From the NCBI GenBank assembly GCA_025349905.2, contig MU624555.1, forward strand, positions 1 through 59,517: 59,517 bases of DNA, in the 5' to 3' direction. Source of the stretch: Blastocladiella britannica. Its lineage: Eukaryota; Blastocladiomycota; Blastocladiomycetes; Blastocladiales; Blastocladiaceae. This document shows positions 56,001-59,517 of the stretch, piece by piece (position 1 is the stretch's first letter; every line of letters starts with the position of its first letter). A program made the translations under genes and the position numbers. A model generated the notes under the pieces. That model had not been told where the DNA came from, made no database searches, and saw nothing but the letters and a program-made list of their open reading frames with translations.

Positions 56001-58221
56001 TACTCTGACCATGACCACCACGTTTCTGGTGCTGACTGGTCTCTGGCGTCAGTGGTTCCTGAGCAACTGGAGCGTGCCGCACCCGGAACTCGAGTGGCGC
56101 CAACCCAACCGGCCCAACTTGAACTGTAGCTTGATTGCGCACTTTGCCACGTCCGCTGGCGTGTTAACGGTCTCTCGCAGCAAGAGCCAGAGTATGTTGT
56201 CATCATTTGTTCTTTTTTAACCTGTCAATTGACAACAGATATTAGGTGAAATTGGACTCGATTTCCACCCACCGGGCACACACGAAACAGACTCGATGCT
56301 CGCCTACCGCACCCGCCGCCCAACGTATACCGCCGCACTCCTTGGCCTCGATCTCAACTCAGCGCAAGGGAACCTTGGGGCCCTCAACTGGTGGGTCGAT
56401 GCTGGTCTCCCACTCGTTTACACTGCCGAAGCTGTAGATGCCGCTTCAGCAGCCGGGCATGTGCAAATAATGCAGTGGTGGAAGGATCTTGGCCGCCCGC
56501 TACGTTTCACCCCTGGTGCAGTCGACCGAGCCGCTGCTAACGCCGGATTAGAATCGCTCGGCTGGTGGTTTGCCAACTACGGCACCGAAATGAAATTTTC
56601 GGTTGCGGCCATCGACGAATCCGTGCGGTTCAATCGTACGAATGTGCTCGAGTGGTGGACGGACCACGGCCTGGCCTTCCATTTTACCGAAAAGGCGCTT
56701 GATGCCGCTTCAGAGCACGCCTTTTTGCCCATTTTAGAGTGGTGGGCGCGGTCGGGGCACGAGCTCAAGGTGTCGAAGGTGGGGCTCCGATCTGCCGCCG
56801 GCGCTGGTCATACAAAAGTCCTCCAATTTTGGCGCACGCATCTCTCGGACACCGAGTTCCGTGAAAAGGCCGTCGAGTGTATGGACGCTGCTACCGACCA
56901 CGATCGGCTCGAGACGCTGAATTGGCTGCGCGACGAGGGCGTGTGGGGGTATAGTCACTTGGCCCTGGAGTACGCAGCATTCAAGGGCAATGTGCCGATG
57001 CTACAGTGGTGGTACGACGCCGGTGTGCCCCTCAAATACTCGCCTGCCGCCTACCAAGACAGTGGGGACGAGGCCAAGGAATGGTGGGCCGAAAAGGGCC
57101 TTGATCCGGCGGCGCCACCGAAACCGACGGCCGAGCAGCTCGCTAAAGTCGCTCCACCCGTTTTGACAAGCGGCGGCGCTTACAATATCGACACCTACCA
57201 CGATAGCACCGATGTCATTGGTCTGGGCGACTCGATTTCGCTCGACTCGGATGCGCTGTACCTTTTCGACATTGACCGAGCATGCGCGCATGGGGACCTC
57301 GAAGCCGCCAGGGCATGGTTCGCGTCGGGCGATCACTCGCAGTATTCGAACGACGCGCTCGACTGTTCTTCTGGGCATGGACACGTGGCGATCATCTCAG
57401 CATGGTTTGATTCTGGGCTCCCGCTTCGGTATACGAGCACTGCCTTGGACCTGGCATCGAGGGAGGGGCATGTGGCGATTCTCTCGGCATGGAAGGCGTC
57501 GGGACAGGAAATGCTCTATTCGGAGGCTGCCCTAGACTCGGCGTCAGCAGCCGGACGTACCGAAATCTTACAATGGTGGATGCTCAGCGGCCTCGAGCTG
57601 CGGTATAGTGAGCTAGCGATGGACTCTGCCTCAGGTGCCAATTCTATTTCGGTGTTAAACTGGTGGACGCGCTCGGGCCTCTCTGTCATCTACTCGGACA
57701 AGTCCCTCGAGCTTGCCAGCGCTGGCGGATCTCTTCAAATTTTGGACTGGCGCGTTATGTTTGCTGCATTAATTTTTTGGATCAAGGGCACTGACAATGT
57801 ACAGAGTAGGTGGCGCGAGAGCTATTTCCAGCTCAAGTACGACCCGGACGCGTGCGCGGTGGCCGCAACTCGCAACTCCAGATTCAAAGTGCTCCAGTGG
57901 TGGCACGACTACATCCCCGACGATTTCTCGGCTGCGCCAATCAATGCGGCGATCGAGGAAGGAAACCATCGCATGATTCGGTGGTGGCTCAAGCGCGGCC
58001 GAATTGACAAAAGGGCAAAAGTCGACATGGAACCCGAGACACGTGCGCTCCTGAATCGGTTGATGGACGATGACGATGACGAGGACTATGCCAGTCCGGA
58101 TGGCGAGGACGACGTGACGATGGCAGTTCGGGGTGTCGAGGAGGAGGTCATTTTGGCCGAGGAGGGAAATTTTGACGCTGTCGACGCCGTCGCGCTGATC
58201 GCCGAACCAACAATTTTGTAA
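53046..58221 (+). CDS. Multidomain MLKL/HeLo-like + DM9-like + ankyrin-like protein
   Basis: Six exons join in phase: 53046-53444, 53506-54384, 54446-54558, 54620-55334, 55420-56191 and 56246-58221, giving about 1,600 residues. A further 51-nt intron near 57754-57804 is possible. Residues about 60-300 are helical, with a glycine/proline turn after an amphipathic helix (LQGIVATVPLAGPIFTCFK, then DFEVAAHKSHTAIS), like the N-terminal bundle of MLKL/HeLo-type membrane-active proteins. Residues about 640-900 contain DM9-like motifs (NAIVGGTMGGETLYLTTTIY; SPVFIARYKRDDDTILPG; VVAHESVDGRVHLAWCLG), the lectin-type DUF3421 fold. From about residue 970 an array of WW-type ankyrin-like repeats (VQIMQWWKDLGRPL, NVLEWWTDHG) continues almost to an acidic C-terminus. 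Domain names are by-eye similarities, not profile hits. An alternative acceptor (54467) would shorten exon 3. Confidence 0.65.
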
Positions 58222-58236
58222 AACAAGGTCATTTAT

Positions 58237-59517
58237 TCAATTCATCAAACTCAAGATCCGCTCTGTGCACTGAGCGCAATGCGATTCACTGTGCTCCAGC
58301 GGACTAGCAATGTGCTGAGGACAGGTGCTGTTGATTGCATCTGTGACGTGATGTAAGAACGCTTTCAGTGGGAAGTATAGGCGAACTCCAACTTGATGGG
58401 GATCAAGCGCATCATCCATCCCGAACAAAAGCCGCACATTCGCCTTGGCAAATAGCAATTGGTCAGACAATGCTTGCAACGCGTCAAGCCTTACTGCCAT
58501 GTCCACTGTGCTGTCCTCCCATTGCGCAAGGTTCGCCATGATCATGGCCACGTCGGCATCTGTGATGGTTCGCCCTTGGATGCATCGTTCGACAAATCGA
58601 GTACACCACTGATGAGTGGGGGGTGTCCCTACGGCCACAAGAAACTCGACTCTCCCAAAGCATAAGCGAACCACATGCGTAAAAAGACCAGGTAAATGTT
58701 TGCTCTCAGCATTGGAAATGGCTGCCCAGATTTGGTCCCACCCACCAATCGAGGCAAGTGCGCGAGCACATTGGACAGTCAAATTGCGGTTGGCATTCTG
58801 ATTCGTCGCATTAAGAGGGAGTCGCAGGAGCCGTGAGAGTGTAACAGCGGGAGTAGAATCCTCAAGGAAATCAGATACCATGGCGCCAGCAAAAACCGCC
58901 GGAATATCTTCCACTCGCTCAAACAACGTTCGCGTCACAATCGAATTGGGTCGATCCAGAACCTGACCAAGCATAACAACCAGATTCAATTGATCGAATT
59001 CGACGTCAGAATGCTGGCATAGCACGACTGCTGCATTGGTAAAAACATGGGCGATCTCAAGGGACATGGGGGCTGCACATGCGAGTTCAAAGAGACTACC
59101 CACAGCTCTGGACGCCCCAGCCAAGTCGTAATCGGGTTCAGTTGGACCGCAGACCATGGCAATGTTCTTGAGTAAGCCTGAGCCGATAAGATCATCCAGG
59201 TATCAAGGCCTGGCGCCAATGAATCTTTCTGCAATTGCCCACAAGTCCCCAATGTTGGTATATATCTCCGAGGTGGCATCTAAAAGAGCTTGGACCAGAC
59301 CAAAAACAATACCGGGGTGACCAATCACGTCCCTGACAGGGACATACTTGTCGATAACGTGAAGCAGCGCATCTCGGCCAAATTGGGCAATAACTGGGTT
59401 GCTGCTCCATAGTTGGGACATGATCGAGGTGAGGCCACCAAGAGGGACAATCTTATGCTCATACTGGTTTGTGAATGCTATGGACAAGCGGCGGCCTGTT
59501 AGCGACGTGCAAAGGGG
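58237..59517 (-). pseudogene. Armadillo-like repeat gene, partial and interrupted by TGA
   Basis: A minus-strand frame enters from the right edge (open to 59517) and reads HKIVPLGGLTSIMSQLW, NPVIAQFGRDALLHVIDKYV and SEIYTNIGDLWAIAERFIG, typical of armadillo/importin-alpha-like helices. A TGA at 59203-59205 interrupts it. The same frame then continues without shift (YLDDLIGSGLLKNIAMV) for another ~320 codons of helical repeat sequence (FELACAAPMSLEIAHVFTNA; ALASIGGWDQIWAAISN) to the stop at 58237. No splice pair removing the TGA is obvious. It could be a young pseudogene, a sequencing error, or stop readthrough. Importin-alpha-like repeats are the best structural guess; no ligand-binding asparagine ladder was confirmed. 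Ends 15 bp from the convergent neighbour. Confidence 0.55.

Noticed and set aside
1..59517. CRISPR arrays, operons, tRNA or rRNA genes
   Set aside because: No spacer-repeat array, cloverleaf or rRNA sequence was seen; the spliced genes show this is eukaryotic nuclear DNA.

Overview
The window is nuclear DNA of a eukaryote with a compact, GC-rich genome. Its genes carry many short spliceosomal introns (about 40-90 nt, GT-AG, some with weak AAG acceptors). Untranslated gaps are very small and coding strands mostly alternate. Clear orthologues of RIC1, VWA8, SRP14, ATG5, VMA21, an SMAP/Age2-type ArfGAP, an ABCA half-transporter and MFSD1 are present. An ARL13B-type GTPase is also present, which implies a ciliated or flagellated cell. 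Together with the tryptophan-rich ankyrin-like repeat proteins this fits a zoosporic fungus, perhaps Blastocladiomycota (Allomyces/Catenaria-like). The lineage is my inference and was not tested by any search.

Layout. 0.3-22.9 kb is a dense housekeeping block: a TBC Rab-GAP, RIC1 (Rab6/Ypt6 GEF subunit), mitochondrial VWA8, a TMX1-like ER thioredoxin, SRP14, an ankyrin-like repeat protein, a large LRR protein, ATG5, VMA21 and an ecdysteroid-kinase-like phosphotransferase. 22.94-30.27 kb is an apparently intact 7.3 kb Mutator-like DNA transposon. It has 110-bp terminal inverted repeats that differ at one base and is flanked by an 11-bp direct repeat. It encodes a SWIM-containing MULE-type transposase and a ubiquitin/SUMO-isopeptidase-like protein. 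30.3-31.8 kb has no supported gene. 31.8-38.1 kb holds an ArfGAP, a caprin-like protein, ARL13B and a C2H2 factor. 39.0-41.7 kb contains decayed coding sequence. 41.9-52.9 kb holds an F-box/WD40 protein, a Q/S-rich SR-like protein, an ABCA half-transporter and an MFSD1-like transporter. 53.0-58.2 kb is a single large multidomain gene: an MLKL/HeLo-like N-terminal helical region, DM9-like motifs and an ankyrin-like array. The right edge has an armadillo-like gene interrupted by an in-frame stop.

Functionally, much of the first half concerns membrane traffic and the ER/vacuole: RIC1, TBC, SRP14, TMX, VMA21, ATG5, ArfGAP. Several gene pairs are divergent across 40-230 bp. The two most unusual items are the transposon that carries a USP/USPL1-like peptidase, and the MLKL-like/DM9/ankyrin-like protein, whose architecture resembles a sensor-effector cell-death or immune protein. 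That functional reading is inference. Coordinates for multi-exon genes are the outer coding limits; the splice sites quoted were read by eye from reading-frame continuity.
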